Assembly: GCF_020622345.1 (NCBI RefSeq)
Contig: NZ_JACNMO010000020.1
Coordinates: forward strand, 1 to 64,000
DNA length: 64,000 nucleotides
Direction: 5' to 3'
Origin: Roseobacter weihaiensis
GTDB taxonomy: Bacteria; Pseudomonadota; Alphaproteobacteria; Rhodobacterales; Rhodobacteraceae
The position numbers and the translations under genes were made by a program. This document shows, in pieces, positions 27,497 to 36,246 of the stretch. The first letter of the stretch is position 1. Each line of letters starts with the position of its first letter. Below the pieces are notes generated by a model. It worked only from the letters and a program-made list of their open reading frames with translations. It did not search any database and was not told where the DNA came from.

Positions 27497-27927
27497 TCAA
27501 AGCCGTCCGGCCATCTGCAACCCACCGCGAATGTTGAGGGCGAACAGGACGATGATGGCGAGCCCGGCGACCGCCTCCACGATCTGAAGCGTCGCGTAGA
27601 GACTATCAAATGCGCCAGCGCGCGCCTTGCTGGATAGCCAGAATGTGACCAGTAGAAACACGACAACACCGACCACCCCAATCATCGGCATTCGGGCGAG
27701 TTTGGCGTCCGCAAGCGCCTGCTGCGCTGGTTCCACGATGTTCGCGCCGGTCTTGCCTGTGATCATAACGAGTGGCAGCGTCGCAAGCATCGCCCAAGGC
27801 ATGACAGTGCGAAGAGCGGCACGGCGTCGCGGGAGCCCAGCAGACTCGTGCCGATGGCCGCAGACCAGAAACCGAGTATCATTGCGAAGCTCAGCACGCC
27901 GATGACAAGGTGAATCGTATGAGTCAT
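27497..27927 (-). pseudogene. frameshifted four-span membrane protein
   Basis: The ATG at 27927 has GAGGAG eight bases upstream and begins MTHTIHLVIGVLSFAMILGF, a good first membrane span, but this frame soon loses hydrophobic character. The remaining spans (MPWAMLATLPLVMITG, then GVVGVVVFLLVTFWLSS and VAGLAIIVLFALNI) continue in another frame to the stop at 27497. One indel near 27800-27830 would restore a single protein of about 142 residues. It could be a true inactivation or a sequence error. The family is not recognised with certainty. Confidence 0.65.
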
Positions 27928-27944
27928 TACACAACTCCTCAGTT

Positions 27945-28805
27945 TCAGGCACGGAACGCCTCGATATTTTCGTCGAGAAACGCATCGATGCTGCGTGGTT
28001 CGTGTCCAGTCAGCCGCTTGACGCCATCATTCACGTCCGCGCCGATGCCTGCGGCGACGTGAGCCGTGTCATCCATCATCGCATCCAACATCCATCCATC
28101 GAACCCAGCAGCCTCCAACTCATCGCGCGCCTTCTCGGCGACGGGGCTTACGTGGCGAACCTCATGATCGAGCCGAGCGGTCAGCCGACGCGCGATCTCG
28201 GCAAAGGTCAGCGGCTCTGGACCGGAAATGTCGACCGGACCGTCGATTTCAGTTCGATCGGTTAGAACCGCGACGGCGCAGTCAGCAATGTCGCGCGCAT
28301 CGATGAAGGGTACAGCGCCGTCCCCTGTCGGCGCGACGATCTCGCCCTGCTTGATCGTCGGGGCCATGGTCAGGAGGTTCTGCATGAAACCGCCCGGCCG
28401 CAAGATCGTATGGCGCAAGCCGCTTCGAACGAGGTGCGCATCGGCTGCCGCATGACCATTTCCGAGAATCGCGCTCGCCTTTATAAATGCACTATCGATG
28501 GATATGCGCACGACTCGGCCAACATTTGCGATCTTGGCAGCATCGATCAGGCGAATGCTGATATCCCGGAAGTGCTCCCTAACCGGGGTAATGAGCAACG
28601 CGGCGTCGACATATGCGAACAGCGTGGGGTCGATCGGGTGGTCCATATCGACGACACGGGCATTGACGCCTCGCGCGGTCAAGCGGTTTGCACTGGCCTC
28701 GGTATGAACAAGCGCGCGTACGACGTGCCCAAGGTCCAAAAGCCGATCAACGGTAGGCGCACCGATTTTGCCGGTCGCGCCCGTGATGAGAACTGTCTTG
28801 GTCAT
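27945..28805 (-). CDS. NmrA/QorB-like NAD(P)-binding oxidoreductase
   Basis: A 286-residue atypical short-chain dehydrogenase. The Rossmann motif TGATGKIG is at residues 8-15; LRHTILRPGGFMQNLL near 133-148 is the NmrA/QorB-type substrate region. Homologues reduce quinones or act as redox sensors. Its ATG overlaps the stop of the upstream paralogue by four bases. Together they look like an old duplication: the layout is identical and both carry an RPxGFMQNLL segment. Confidence 0.85.
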   Translation of the reverse strand: MTKTVLITGATGKIGAPTVDRLLDLGHVVRALVHTEASANRLTARGVNARVVDMDHPIDPTLFAYVDAALLITPVREHFRDISIRLIDAAKIANVGRVVRISIDSAFIKASAILGNGHAAADAHLVRSGLRHTILRPGGFMQNLLTMAPTIKQGEIVAPTGDGAVPFIDARDIADCAVAVLTDRTEIDGPVDISGPEPLTFAEIARRLTARLDHEVRHVSPVAEKARDELEAAGFDGWMLDAMMDDTAHVAAGIGADVNDGVKRLTGHEPRSIDAFLDENIEAFRA

Positions 28806-29662
28806 GACCCCGGGTCCCCCATAAATACATTCTTGTTGTCCTCAATGAACGCAGATAACTCGCGTGGAGGCCGTCCAGTTAGATCTTCAACGCCACTTGT
28901 CGTAATGGCCATCACGCCACGCTCCTGCAGCGGCTGCATCTCCAGGATCGCGTCGGCAAGCCAGTCCGGCATGCCCTGGTTCATCATGTCTTTCTTCGCA
29001 TCGCTTCGCAGAACGCTGACTGCTTCAACATCTCGACCGATCACCTCACCGAGCTTCTGCGCGACCTCCCTCGCTGAAAGGCTTTCTGGTCCAGTGATAT
29101 CAACGATGCCGACATAGTCGCCCACGAGTCCGGCCACTGCCGACGCCGATATGTCGCGCGCGTCGATCATGCTGTCGCGGCTATCCCCATCGATTGGCTG
29201 TGCGAGGCGCCCATCAGATACCTCCTGCCCGTGGTGAAGGAGGTTCTGCATAAAACCGTGTGGTCGAAGTATGAGAGCATCCGGGAACAGTGATAGGAGA
29301 TGTGCATCTATCGCGCCGTGGGACATACCAACGAAGCTAGAAGGCACCTGCATGGGTGTTGCGGCCGACAAGCGGACAATTCTCTTGGCGCCAGCAGCTA
29401 CAGCAGCCTCGTTGAGGCGTTCGCCGACCGCCACCATGTCCGGACGGATCGGAACCATCAAAAACGCGGCAGCAACGCCTTCGAAAACGGGACCGAGGTC
29501 ATCCCTCGATACGTCACATTGCACGTATTCGATGCCGGGCTGGTCATCACGACGGGCGGTAGTAAGCGCACGGACCTGATGGCCTTCTGCAGACAACTGA
29601 TCTACGATGTAAGACCCAACGTTTCCGGTGCCGCCGGCGACCAAGATGACATCGTTTTGCAT
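28802..29662 (-). CDS. NmrA/QorB-like NAD(P)-binding oxidoreductase, second copy
   Basis: A 286-residue paralogue of the gene at 27945. The nucleotide-binding motif is AGGTGNVG at about 9-16 and the RPHGFMQNLL segment is shared. GGGAGAG precedes the ATG at 29662, so that start is preferred over 29683. It lies in a tightly packed minus-strand operon, 17 bp after the acetoacetate-decarboxylase-like gene. Likely NAD(P)H-dependent reduction of a quinone or aldehyde; the substrate is unknown. Confidence 0.85.
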   Translation of the reverse strand: MQNDVILVAGGTGNVGSYIVDQLSAEGHQVRALTTARRDDQPGIEYVQCDVSRDDLGPVFEGVAAAFLMVPIRPDMVAVGERLNEAAVAAGAKRIVRLSAATPMQVPSSFVGMSHGAIDAHLLSLFPDALILRPHGFMQNLLHHGQEVSDGRLAQPIDGDSRDSMIDARDISASAVAGLVGDYVGIVDITGPESLSAREVAQKLGEVIGRDVEAVSVLRSDAKKDMMNQGMPDWLADAILEMQPLQERGVMAITTSGVEDLTGRPPRELSAFIEDNKNVFMGDPGS

Positions 29663-29679
29663 ATGTCGGCTCTCCCTTA

Positions 29680-30357
29680 TCAAGCTGTTTCAAGAGGCGT
29701 TTGGATGCCCAAAGCGAAAGATCCCGCGGCAATCTCGACCGCAGCATGAACTTCGCTTGCAGCTAGCGTTGCGAGAAGCGGATGATCATCGGCGTGGACC
29801 GCGACCTCTGATATTTCCAACGGTCGATACGAACCTGCGTAAGCGATTTGGTGAGCCCACAAACGACTTCCGGAGGAATCTTCGTTGAAAGCCAAATAGG
29901 GGAGCATCTGGGTTATAAGCTCGGACGAGGTGCTATTGTACTGAGCCGTCAAATTCATCATAGGGCGGCCATCTTGAAGTAGTGTGGACGTAATCGTGCG
30001 ATCATCAGTGTGAAGATGGGTCTCACCGGGCTCAGCGGGCCAACGGAACATGCGCTTCGCGATTTCAGCAAAAGCAGCGGGCTCCGACCAACCCTCGATG
30101 ACGTACCGACCCGCCGTACCATCCCAACTCGTGTAGTTGACGACGTCAGCCCAAACATAGGTTCTGCTGTAGGGTGGGATGCCCAATGCAAGAGGAACCT
30201 TGAACATGTTCAGGTGCAAAAACTCGTTGGCCGGACGGAGGGGTTCGGGCAGGAGATCCTTAAGAAGTTCACCGCCGACAAAGAAGCTAACCACGAGATT
30301 GTGTGAATTGTAGCCAAGGAAGGGTGGTCGAGGCTGTTTAGAAGAACTCACTGTCAT
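29680..30357 (-). CDS. acetoacetate-decarboxylase-like (ADC fold) protein
   Basis: A 225-residue protein with ADC-superfamily character: an early HNLVVSFFVGGELLKDLLPEPLRP segment (the family's conserved LLPxPL region) and a central RYVIEGWSEPAAF region. True decarboxylases need a reactive lysine; I cannot place it with confidence here, so this may be a non-decarboxylating ADC-fold enzyme. Overlaps of four bases with the SDR gene upstream indicate coupled translation. Confidence 0.55.
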   Translation of the reverse strand: MTVSSSKQPRPPFLGYNSHNLVVSFFVGGELLKDLLPEPLRPANEFLHLNMFKVPLALGIPPYSRTYVWADVVNYTSWDGTAGRYVIEGWSEPAAFAEIAKRMFRWPAEPGETHLHTDDRTITSTLLQDGRPMMNLTAQYNSTSSELITQMLPYLAFNEDSSGSRLWAHQIAYAGSYRPLEISEVAVHADDHPLLATLAASEVHAAVEIAAGSFALGIQTPLETA

Positions 30358-31184
30358 CCAGACCTCCGAATGGCTTCTCTTTCAGCAAGGTTCTGAAGTT
30401 TTCTTGGTGTCCATTCTTCCAGGAAAGCGGTGAGTCCTGCGTCAGCCACTATGGTCGCGCCCGTCACCAGAGACGCTTCATCACTCGCGAGGAATGCTGC
30501 GACTGTTCCGATTTCTTCCGGCTGACCAACGCGACCAAGCGGCTGTTCGTCGGCAATCTGCGCACGCACCCAGTCTGATGTCCTCCCCTCAGGAGCCAAG
30601 CTCTCGTAGAAACCAAGCGTGATGGCGCTATCTACCCAACCCGGCTGTATCGAATTGACCCTGATATGAGGCGCGCATTCAAGCGCCAGCGATCTTGTGA
30701 ATGCGTCGATTGCGCCTTTGGTCGCCGCGTAAGGGGCGTCGCCCGGAGACGATTGGATTGAATGAACAGAAGAGACATTCACGATAGCGCCGCCGCGCTC
30801 CATCTTCGGAATTACATGTTTGCAGCATAGCATCAACCCCCGAATATTGACGTGGAAGAGCTGGTCCAACCGTTCAGTGTCGATCCCCGTGATCGGTTCG
30901 AACACACCCATTCCGGCGCAATTGACCAGGACGTTTAAGTGCTTGAGCCGAGAAAGGGCTTGGGCGACCAAATCCTCGATGTCGCTTTCATCTGAAACAT
31001 CGCACGCGACAAAGTCGGCAACACCGTCGCTTTTCCGGATGGCTTCGACCGTCTCATTACCGCGGTTTTGCGAACGACCAGTAACAACGACGTGTGCCCC
31101 CTCAGAAGCCATAACCTCGGCAATCCCCCGACCAATTCCGGATGTCGCTCCGGTGACGATTGCACCCTTGCCGGCCAGCTTCAT
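30354..31184 (-). CDS. SDR-family oxidoreductase
   Basis: A 276-residue classical short-chain dehydrogenase/reductase. It has TGATSGIG at residues 11-18, NCAGMG near 88, the catalytic serine in VNVSSVHS and YAATK near 150, and a C-terminal GATIVADAG region. The substrate cannot be read from the sequence. It belongs to the minus-strand redox operon. Confidence 0.9.
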   Translation of the reverse strand: MKLAGKGAIVTGATSGIGRGIAEVMASEGAHVVVTGRSQNRGNETVEAIRKSDGVADFVACDVSDESDIEDLVAQALSRLKHLNVLVNCAGMGVFEPITGIDTERLDQLFHVNIRGLMLCCKHVIPKMERGGAIVNVSSVHSIQSSPGDAPYAATKGAIDAFTRSLALECAPHIRVNSIQPGWVDSAITLGFYESLAPEGRTSDWVRAQIADEQPLGRVGQPEEIGTVAAFLASDEASLVTGATIVADAGLTAFLEEWTPRKLQNLAEREAIRRSG

Positions 31185-31305
31185 AAGAACATCCCCATTT
31201 GCGTCGGAGTTGGATTGGCTACTGTCACTCTCTGGAGTCTGCTGCGAGCGATCAGAACAGTCATCAACGAAAGTAGACGTTCTGCCGTCCCAGACATGAA
31301 ATCCC

Positions 31306-31752
31306 TTATCGCGAAGGCTCCTGATCCATGAATCCGATCATGCGATTGATTTTCCCGTCCTCATCGAGGGTGGCAAAGTAGGTGCCGCGCGAGAACGGCG
31401 CGCCATCACGCTCCATGATAAACCGGAAGCGTGCTGTCCCGCGCAAAACCTCCGGGGGACCATCTAGACGAACGGTGATCCCGCTCACGTTGGCACGGAA
31501 CTGCGTCAGGAAGTCCTCGAACGCCACGCGCGATGTAAGTGGCGCGTTCCGATGCACGTCGTCGTAAGTGAAGTCGACCGATAGCGCGTCATCAATCAAC
31601 GCGCGGCGAACAGTCTCATCGGGTTCGTTCCACGCTGATAGGACGGTGGAGAAAGGGGAAGTTTCGGTCATCTGGGCCTCGACGGATAGGGGAAGGAACA
31701 ACCCGGCGGCGAAAAGCATACCGCGGATGTGTAGACCAGCGATCATGCCCAT
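31306..31752 (-). CDS. exported SnoaL-like (NTF2-fold) protein
   Basis: A 148-residue protein with an N-terminal signal peptide (LFAAGLFLPLSVEAQ, cleavage near residue 25) and a SnoaL/NTF2-like domain; the end FATLDEDGKINRMIGFMDQ is typical of that fold. It overlaps the aldo/keto reductase stop by 10 bp. The periplasmic location distinguishes it from the cytoplasmic enzymes around it. Confidence 0.7.
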   Translation of the reverse strand: MGMIAGLHIRGMLFAAGLFLPLSVEAQMTETSPFSTVLSAWNEPDETVRRALIDDALSVDFTYDDVHRNAPLTSRVAFEDFLTQFRANVSGITVRLDGPPEVLRGTARFRFIMERDGAPFSRGTYFATLDEDGKINRMIGFMDQEPSR

Positions 31753-32822
31753 CTCGCCAGATCGGCTTCCGGCCCACCTGCGACCTTCGCACCCTTGTCG
31801 ATCAACCCTGCAGCCGATGGTGACGCAGCAAAGTCGAGCGGAAAACCGATCTCGAAGGCCGACACTTCGGATAGCGAGGCTAGCGCGTCCTCATTCAACA
31901 CAACCTCGGTCGCCTTTAGGCTTTGGGCAAGCTGATCGGCCTTGCGGGCTCCTACAACAGGGATGGGTGCGCCGGTTCGTTGCATAACCCAAGAGATTGC
32001 GACCGCACCGGGCGGCACGCCCAGCTCGTCGGCGATCTCCTTCACCTTGCGCGCAATGGCAGTCGAACGTTCGTCGAGCAGGCCCATGTTTCCGACCATG
32101 CCCTCGCGGCTGCCGTCGGTCGGTTTCGACACATCCTTGTCGAGATATTTTCCCGTCAGAACGCCGGAGGCGAGCGCCTGCCACGTAACCGGGCGCAGGC
32201 CATGGTCTACGGACATAGGCAAGAGGTCGCGCTCCATAGTCCGATCTATTAGCGAGTAGCGTCCCTGATAGGCCACGAATGGGGACAATCCGTGCTGGCG
32301 CGCAAACATGTTCGCCTCGACCACTTTCCAGGCTGGCGTATCCGAGATTCCGAGATAAAGGACCTTCCCGTCACGCACCAGATCGTTTAGCGCAAGCACA
32401 GTCTCTTCGATTGGAGTGCGCCAATCCCAGATATGCAAGTAAAACAAATCGATGTGGTCCGTCCGCAGCCGCCTCAGACTGTCTTCGACTGCGCGCCTTA
32501 AGCTTTTACGATGCGCCCCTCCCGCGTTGGGGTCGCCTTCATTTTGACTGAGGCCGAACTTGGTTGCGAGAACGAAACGGTCTCGGCGATCTTTCAGAAC
32601 ATCGCCGAGAAATTCTTCACTCTCGCCACCGGTGTACTCGTTGGCTCCGTCTACAAAGTTCCCACCTCGATCGCCATAAAGGTCAAGCTGACGACGACTC
32701 TCGTCCGCATTCGCACCCCAACCCCAACTCGTACCAAAGGTCATCGTTCCCAAAGCAAGAGGCGAGACGCGTAGGCCTGAGCGACCAAGAAGAGAGTAGT
32801 TGTCTAACATTTTGAGCCTCAT
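31743..32822 (-). CDS. aldo/keto reductase
   Basis: A 359-residue AKR barrel. The catalytic set is visible: Asp in FVDGANEYTGG with its Tyr, Lys in VLATKFGL, and His in LFYLHIWDW; the C-terminal IPVVGARKADQL segment is the NADPH-binding motif. It would reduce aldehydes or ketones in the cytoplasm. It is the first gene of the eight-gene minus-strand array; an alternative start at 32810 (MLDNYSLLG) is equally plausible. Confidence 0.92.
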   Translation of the reverse strand: MRLKMLDNYSLLGRSGLRVSPLALGTMTFGTSWGWGANADESRRQLDLYGDRGGNFVDGANEYTGGESEEFLGDVLKDRRDRFVLATKFGLSQNEGDPNAGGAHRKSLRRAVEDSLRRLRTDHIDLFYLHIWDWRTPIEETVLALNDLVRDGKVLYLGISDTPAWKVVEANMFARQHGLSPFVAYQGRYSLIDRTMERDLLPMSVDHGLRPVTWQALASGVLTGKYLDKDVSKPTDGSREGMVGNMGLLDERSTAIARKVKEIADELGVPPGAVAISWVMQRTGAPIPVVGARKADQLAQSLKATEVVLNEDALASLSEVSAFEIGFPLDFAASPSAAGLIDKGAKVAGGPEADLARWA

Positions 32823-33190
32823 TATACTGTTCTATAAGGATTACTGACCTGCTGTCGGTTTCGTGGACGGCAACTTAAGATTTCGTCGCTCCCTCCTCGT
32901 GTAAAATGGGTCTGATATACCGCCGATATAGAGCTGTTTCGCCCTGATCGATGCCGGGTGATACGAAACAACTTGATCCATAAAGACACCTACACAACAA
33001 TCGTCGTGTATGGACGCTAATGAATAAGGAGACGTTGGTCTTTGGACGATTCAACTAGATGCTGGGACAGAACGACGGATTTTCTGCCAAGAGGCGATCT
33101 GTCAAAAATCTGGGCGGTCAGATGCTTTCATGCCTAATCGCACAAGCGCTGATGTAACGGTCGGCACATTGTTTGAAGTAAACTGTGGAA
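32823..33190. other. 368-bp promoter-containing gap
   Basis: An AT-richer stretch between the aldo/keto reductase array and the AraC gene, both on the minus strand. TATACT/TATAAG-like text at about 32824-32840 may be the array's promoter. No gene, tRNA or clear repeat seen. Confidence 0.4.
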
Positions 33191-34102
33191 TTAGCGACCG
33201 TTGCGCATCTCGCTCGGCGTCACCCCAAACTGGCGCTTGAACCCCCTTGTCATGTGGCTGTGATCGTGGAAACCGCAGTCTTCCGCGATGGCGGCAAGAG
33301 GGGTTGAGGTGGTCATCACTTTCTCACAGGCCCGCTCGCAGCGGCGGCGTTGGACGTAGGTCCAGACCGGCTCGCCGACGGCCTGACGGAACAAGGCCGC
33401 GAATTGGCTGGGGCTCAAGGCCGCGATAGCGGCCAGCTCGACGACCGAAAGACTGTCGCCGTAATGCGCCTCGATGTACTCAATCGCGCGGACAATCCGA
33501 GTATCATCGGTAGCGATGTTCGGCGTGTCTCGTGTGCCTGCGGCGGTCCCGACGAGTTGCATCACAAGGCCATCGATAATAAGGCTCGATGCCTTCGGCG
33601 TCGCAAGCGCGTGCCAGAGCTTGCGCATCAGCGCAACGCTGGGGGCGGCGGGTTCGGGGTCGAGTGGATTGCCCCGCACAGGGTAGTGATGGCCGAAGGA
33701 CGATCCGTCGAGCTCATAACTTTCAAGCAGCAGATCGATCTTTCGCGCCGGAATTGAGGCGCAAAAAAACTCATTTGGTTCGTCTATGCGGAAATGGGCT
33801 TCCGTCATCGGCGGGACAATGTGCATTAGATTGGGCGCTATGCGTTTGAAGTCCAAGCGCCCGTCGCCAAGGTCGATGGCACCACTGCACGGTCCGTGGA
33901 GATCCCAAAAGAACACATAATCCGGTACAGCGGCATCGATTAGGTCAATGGCGTTTTGTTGTGCCCGAAACATCTTGAGACTAAGGGATCCACCCTCGCG
34001 ATGTTCTTGGTCGAACCTTGCGTAGGCCGATTTCCGATAGAACTCGGCGTAGTTCTCAAATCTCGCTTCAGGGTCAGCGGCGTATGTCGGGACTGCAGTC
34101 AT
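33191..34102 (-). CDS. AraC-family regulator
   Basis: A 303-residue regulator with an N-terminal cupin-like sensing part and a C-terminal double helix-turn-helix (about 205-300), ending in the hallmark HDHSHMTRGFKRQFGVTPSEMR. The gene overlaps a chimeric pseudogene upstream by four bases. Probable targets are the adjacent redox genes; the inducer is unknown. Confidence 0.9.
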   Translation of the reverse strand: MTAVPTYAADPEARFENYAEFYRKSAYARFDQEHREGGSLSLKMFRAQQNAIDLIDAAVPDYVFFWDLHGPCSGAIDLGDGRLDFKRIAPNLMHIVPPMTEAHFRIDEPNEFFCASIPARKIDLLLESYELDGSSFGHHYPVRGNPLDPEPAAPSVALMRKLWHALATPKASSLIIDGLVMQLVGTAAGTRDTPNIATDDTRIVRAIEYIEAHYGDSLSVVELAAIAALSPSQFAALFRQAVGEPVWTYVQRRRCERACEKVMTTSTPLAAIAEDCGFHDHSHMTRGFKRQFGVTPSEMRNGR

Positions 34103-34340
34103 AGTAATTCATCCTGCAAATTGCTCGGCGTCACGCGAAAATGCCGCTCGAAAGCCCGTGTCATGGCGCTGTGGCCGTGGAAGCCGCAGCGGCAAGCGAT
34201 CTCGGCGAAAGTGAGCCGGCGCTCGCCGACGAACGCTTCGCCTCCGCCAAACGCCGCTCGTGGACACAAGCGAAGGGCGTCTGGCCAGTCTGCGCGCGAG
34301 ACGCTTGAGCGAACCAAGTACGCTCAAGCAGGCGAGTTTG
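34099..34340 (-). pseudogene. AraC-family C-terminal fragment, frameshifted
   Basis: The AraC second helix-turn-helix is readable in two frames: TGQTPFACVHERRLAEAKR in one and ERRLTFAEIACRCGFHGHSAMTRAFERHFRVTP in the next. A frameshift near 34225 divides them, and the N-terminal sensing domain is missing. The fragment joins directly to the start of an SDR gene, so it is rearrangement debris. Confidence 0.75.
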
Positions 34341-34487
34341 AATTGCCCCAACTTCACTGGCGAGATCACGCAGATCAGAAGTATCGCGCGCGGCGATCAC
34401 GATGTGGTGCGTTCGCTTCGCCGGGGCGCGGGGGAACGAAACCGACAGGCCCGGTCCCGCACCCACGATCAAAGCAATCGTCTTCAT
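34341..34487 (-). pseudogene. SDR N-terminal fragment fused to AraC debris
   Basis: About 49 residues of an NAD(P)-binding enzyme (MKTIALIVGAGPGLSVSF start, a Rossmann motif) run into AraC sequence near 34340. Divergent to the TetR gene at 34596, it marks the position of the original TetR-controlled SDR gene, now truncated. Confidence 0.65.
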
Positions 34488-34532
34488 GATCTGCGCTTCT
34501 GTGCTAACAAACTGTCCCTCTTGCGAGAAATC

Positions 34533-34548
34533 TATCGATCGGTATTAT
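34533..34548. promoter_or_regulatory. probable TetR operator overlapping a -10 box
   Basis: TATCGATCGGTA (34533-34544) is a near-perfect dyad around CGATCG and overlaps TATTAT (34543-34548), a -10 box reading toward the TetR gene. The position between TetR and the truncated divergent SDR suits an autoregulatory operator. Confidence 0.5.
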
Positions 34549-34595
34549 CTTATGTGTGGCCAACTTGTCGAGCAGCTACGGTGATTTGATCGCTT

Positions 34596-35255
34596 ATGAA
34601 CGCCACCACCGCTCCGCAGCCGAGCCCACGGAAACGCCCCCGAGGTCGGCCTCGTGTTCTGGAACGCCAGACGGCGCTCGATCAGGCTGTCGATGTCTTC
34701 TGGGATCACGGATACGAAGGCGCGTCGCTCGAACTCTTAACGGAAGCGACGGGCGTATCGCGCCCAACGCTCTACAGCGCATTCAATAACAAGCGTTCGT
34801 TGTTTCTCGCGGCGATCGACGCTTATGAGGACGGTATCGGGGCTGATGCGCTGGCTGCGTTCGAGGCTGAACCGAATATCCGGCTGGCCGTGCGCGCGTT
34901 TTTGGATATATCGGCACACAACAACACGCACCCTGATCATCCGGCAGGCTGTCTCATCGCCTGCTGTGCAATAACCAGCGCCCAAACGATGCCCGACGTG
35001 CGGGCGAAGATCGAGCAATCGTTCCGGCGGACCGAGGCGTGCGTTTGCGAGCGCTTCGAGCGAGAGGTGGAGAACGGCAAGCTTTCATCGGAGCCAACCG
35101 CGAACGAAAGGGCAAAGCTGCTCCTCGACCTTATGAGCGCTCAAGCGGTCCGGGCCCGTGCAGGGGAGAGCCGGGATGACCTCGTCCAAGGCGCGCGCGC
35201 GCGCGCTGCTATGGTCCTCGCCAGTATGCCCCCCGACGCGGAGGGCGAGACGTAA
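34596..35255 (+). CDS. TetR-family repressor
   Basis: A 219-residue TetR regulator: N-terminal helix-turn-helix at about 25-70 (ASLELLTEATGVSRPTLYSAFNNKRSLF) and a C-terminal ligand domain containing the HPAGCLIACC-like segment PAGCLIACCAITS near 110. Similar regulators control SDR, azoreductase or nitroreductase genes; its natural target next door is truncated. The stop overlaps a tiny hydrophobic ORF. Confidence 0.92.
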   Translation: MNATTAPQPSPRKRPRGRPRVLERQTALDQAVDVFWDHGYEGASLELLTEATGVSRPTLYSAFNNKRSLFLAAIDAYEDGIGADALAAFEAEPNIRLAVRAFLDISAHNNTHPDHPAGCLIACCAITSAQTMPDVRAKIEQSFRRTEACVCERFEREVENGKLSSEPTANERAKLLLDLMSAQAVRARAGESRDDLVQGARARAAMVLASMPPDAEGET

Positions 35256-35323
35256 TGATGGTCAAGATTCTCATCGCGTTCTTGATGCAGCTCGGCCTTG
35301 CCGCGCTCTTCCTGCCCTTTTAG
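35255..35323 (+). CDS. 22-residue hydrophobic ORF after TetR
   Basis: The TAA of TetR overlaps the ATG (TAATG), giving a 22-residue peptide, MMVKILIAFLMQLGLAALF plus three residues, long enough for one membrane span. It may be a real micropeptide coupled to TetR, or the start of a larger gene lost when the IS66 element arrived 10 bp downstream. Confidence 0.35.
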   Translation: MMVKILIAFLMQLGLAALFLPF

Positions 35324-35420
35324 CGCGTATTACGTAAGCGTCTGCTGAGGCCGCTCTGCCGGGCGTGGTAGCGTGGGGATAGTGTCCACTAGGGATATTA
35401 GACACTAGGGGCTCGTCGGG

Positions 35421-35843
35421 ATGGCGAAGCGGTCGCGCCGCCGGCGCATCTGGAGCGACGACGAGAAGCGGATGATCTGCCGTGAGGCGCGGCTGCCGGG
35501 GTTGTCGGTGAGCCAGGTCGCGCGCCGGTACGACGTGAATGCGAACCTGGTCTTCACTTGGCTGCGGGACGCGCGGTTCGCGCCGGAGGAGGTCGAGCCT
35601 CCGATCGAGGCGCTGGTTGCCGAGGCGACGACGGGTCTGGACGATGCGCCGGCGACGTTCCTGCCCGTGGAGCTGGTCGAGGAGGATGACACAGCGCCGT
35701 CATCGGACGTGTCGATGGCACGTGCCACGGCCGGCACGATAGAGATCGTGCTGGCGGGTGGGCACCGCCTTCGGATCGAGGGCGCCTACGATCCCGATGC
35801 GTTGGCGCGGCTGCTGCGGGGCCTGACGGGGTCGGCTTCGTGA
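35421..35843 (+). CDS. tnpA: IS66 TnpA
   Basis: A 140-residue protein with an N-terminal helix-turn-helix ([30 protein letters not shown]) typical of IS66 TnpA/OrfA. It probably helps recognise the element ends. It overlaps tnpB by four bases. Confidence 0.9.
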   Translation: MAKRSRRRRIWSDDEKRMICREARLPGLSVSQVARRYDVNANLVFTWLRDARFAPEEVEPPIEALVAEATTGLDDAPATFLPVELVEEDDTAPSSDVSMARATAGTIEIVLAGGHRLRIEGAYDPDALARLLRGLTGSAS

Positions 35844-36187
35844 TCCCGATGCCGACGGGGACGCGGGTCTGGCTGGCGGCGGGCGTGACAGACATGCGGC
35901 GGGGCTTCGCGACGCTGGCCGCGCAGGCGCAGGAGGTGCTCAAGGAGGACCCCTATTCCGGGCATCTCTTCGTGTTCCGCGGCCGCCGGGGGGATCTGAT
36001 CAAGATGATCTGGTTCGACGGTCAGGGATCGTGCCTGTTCTCGAAGCGGCTCGAGAAGGGCCGCTTCGCGTGGCCGTCCGCGAAGGATGGCAAGGTGGCG
36101 CTGACGCCCGCGCAGCTGGCGATGCTGCTGGAGGGCATCGACTGGCGCACCCCGCAGCGGACCTGGCAACCGTTGAAGGCAGGATAG
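35840..36187 (+). CDS. tnpB: IS66 TnpB (Orf2)
   Basis: A 115-residue protein of the IS66 Orf2 family: the start [17 protein letters not shown] and central [18 protein letters not shown] segments are diagnostic. Required for transposition of these elements in ways still unclear. Translationally coupled to tnpA. Confidence 0.93.
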   Translation: MIPMPTGTRVWLAAGVTDMRRGFATLAAQAQEVLKEDPYSGHLFVFRGRRGDLIKMIWFDGQGSCLFSKRLEKGRFAWPSAKDGKVALTPAQLAMLLEGIDWRTPQRTWQPLKAG

Positions 36188-36246
36188 GCAGGCGTTTGGC
36201 GTCGTAAGGGATTCCCTGGTGGTGGGAGCGCCGGTAAGCTTCCGAC

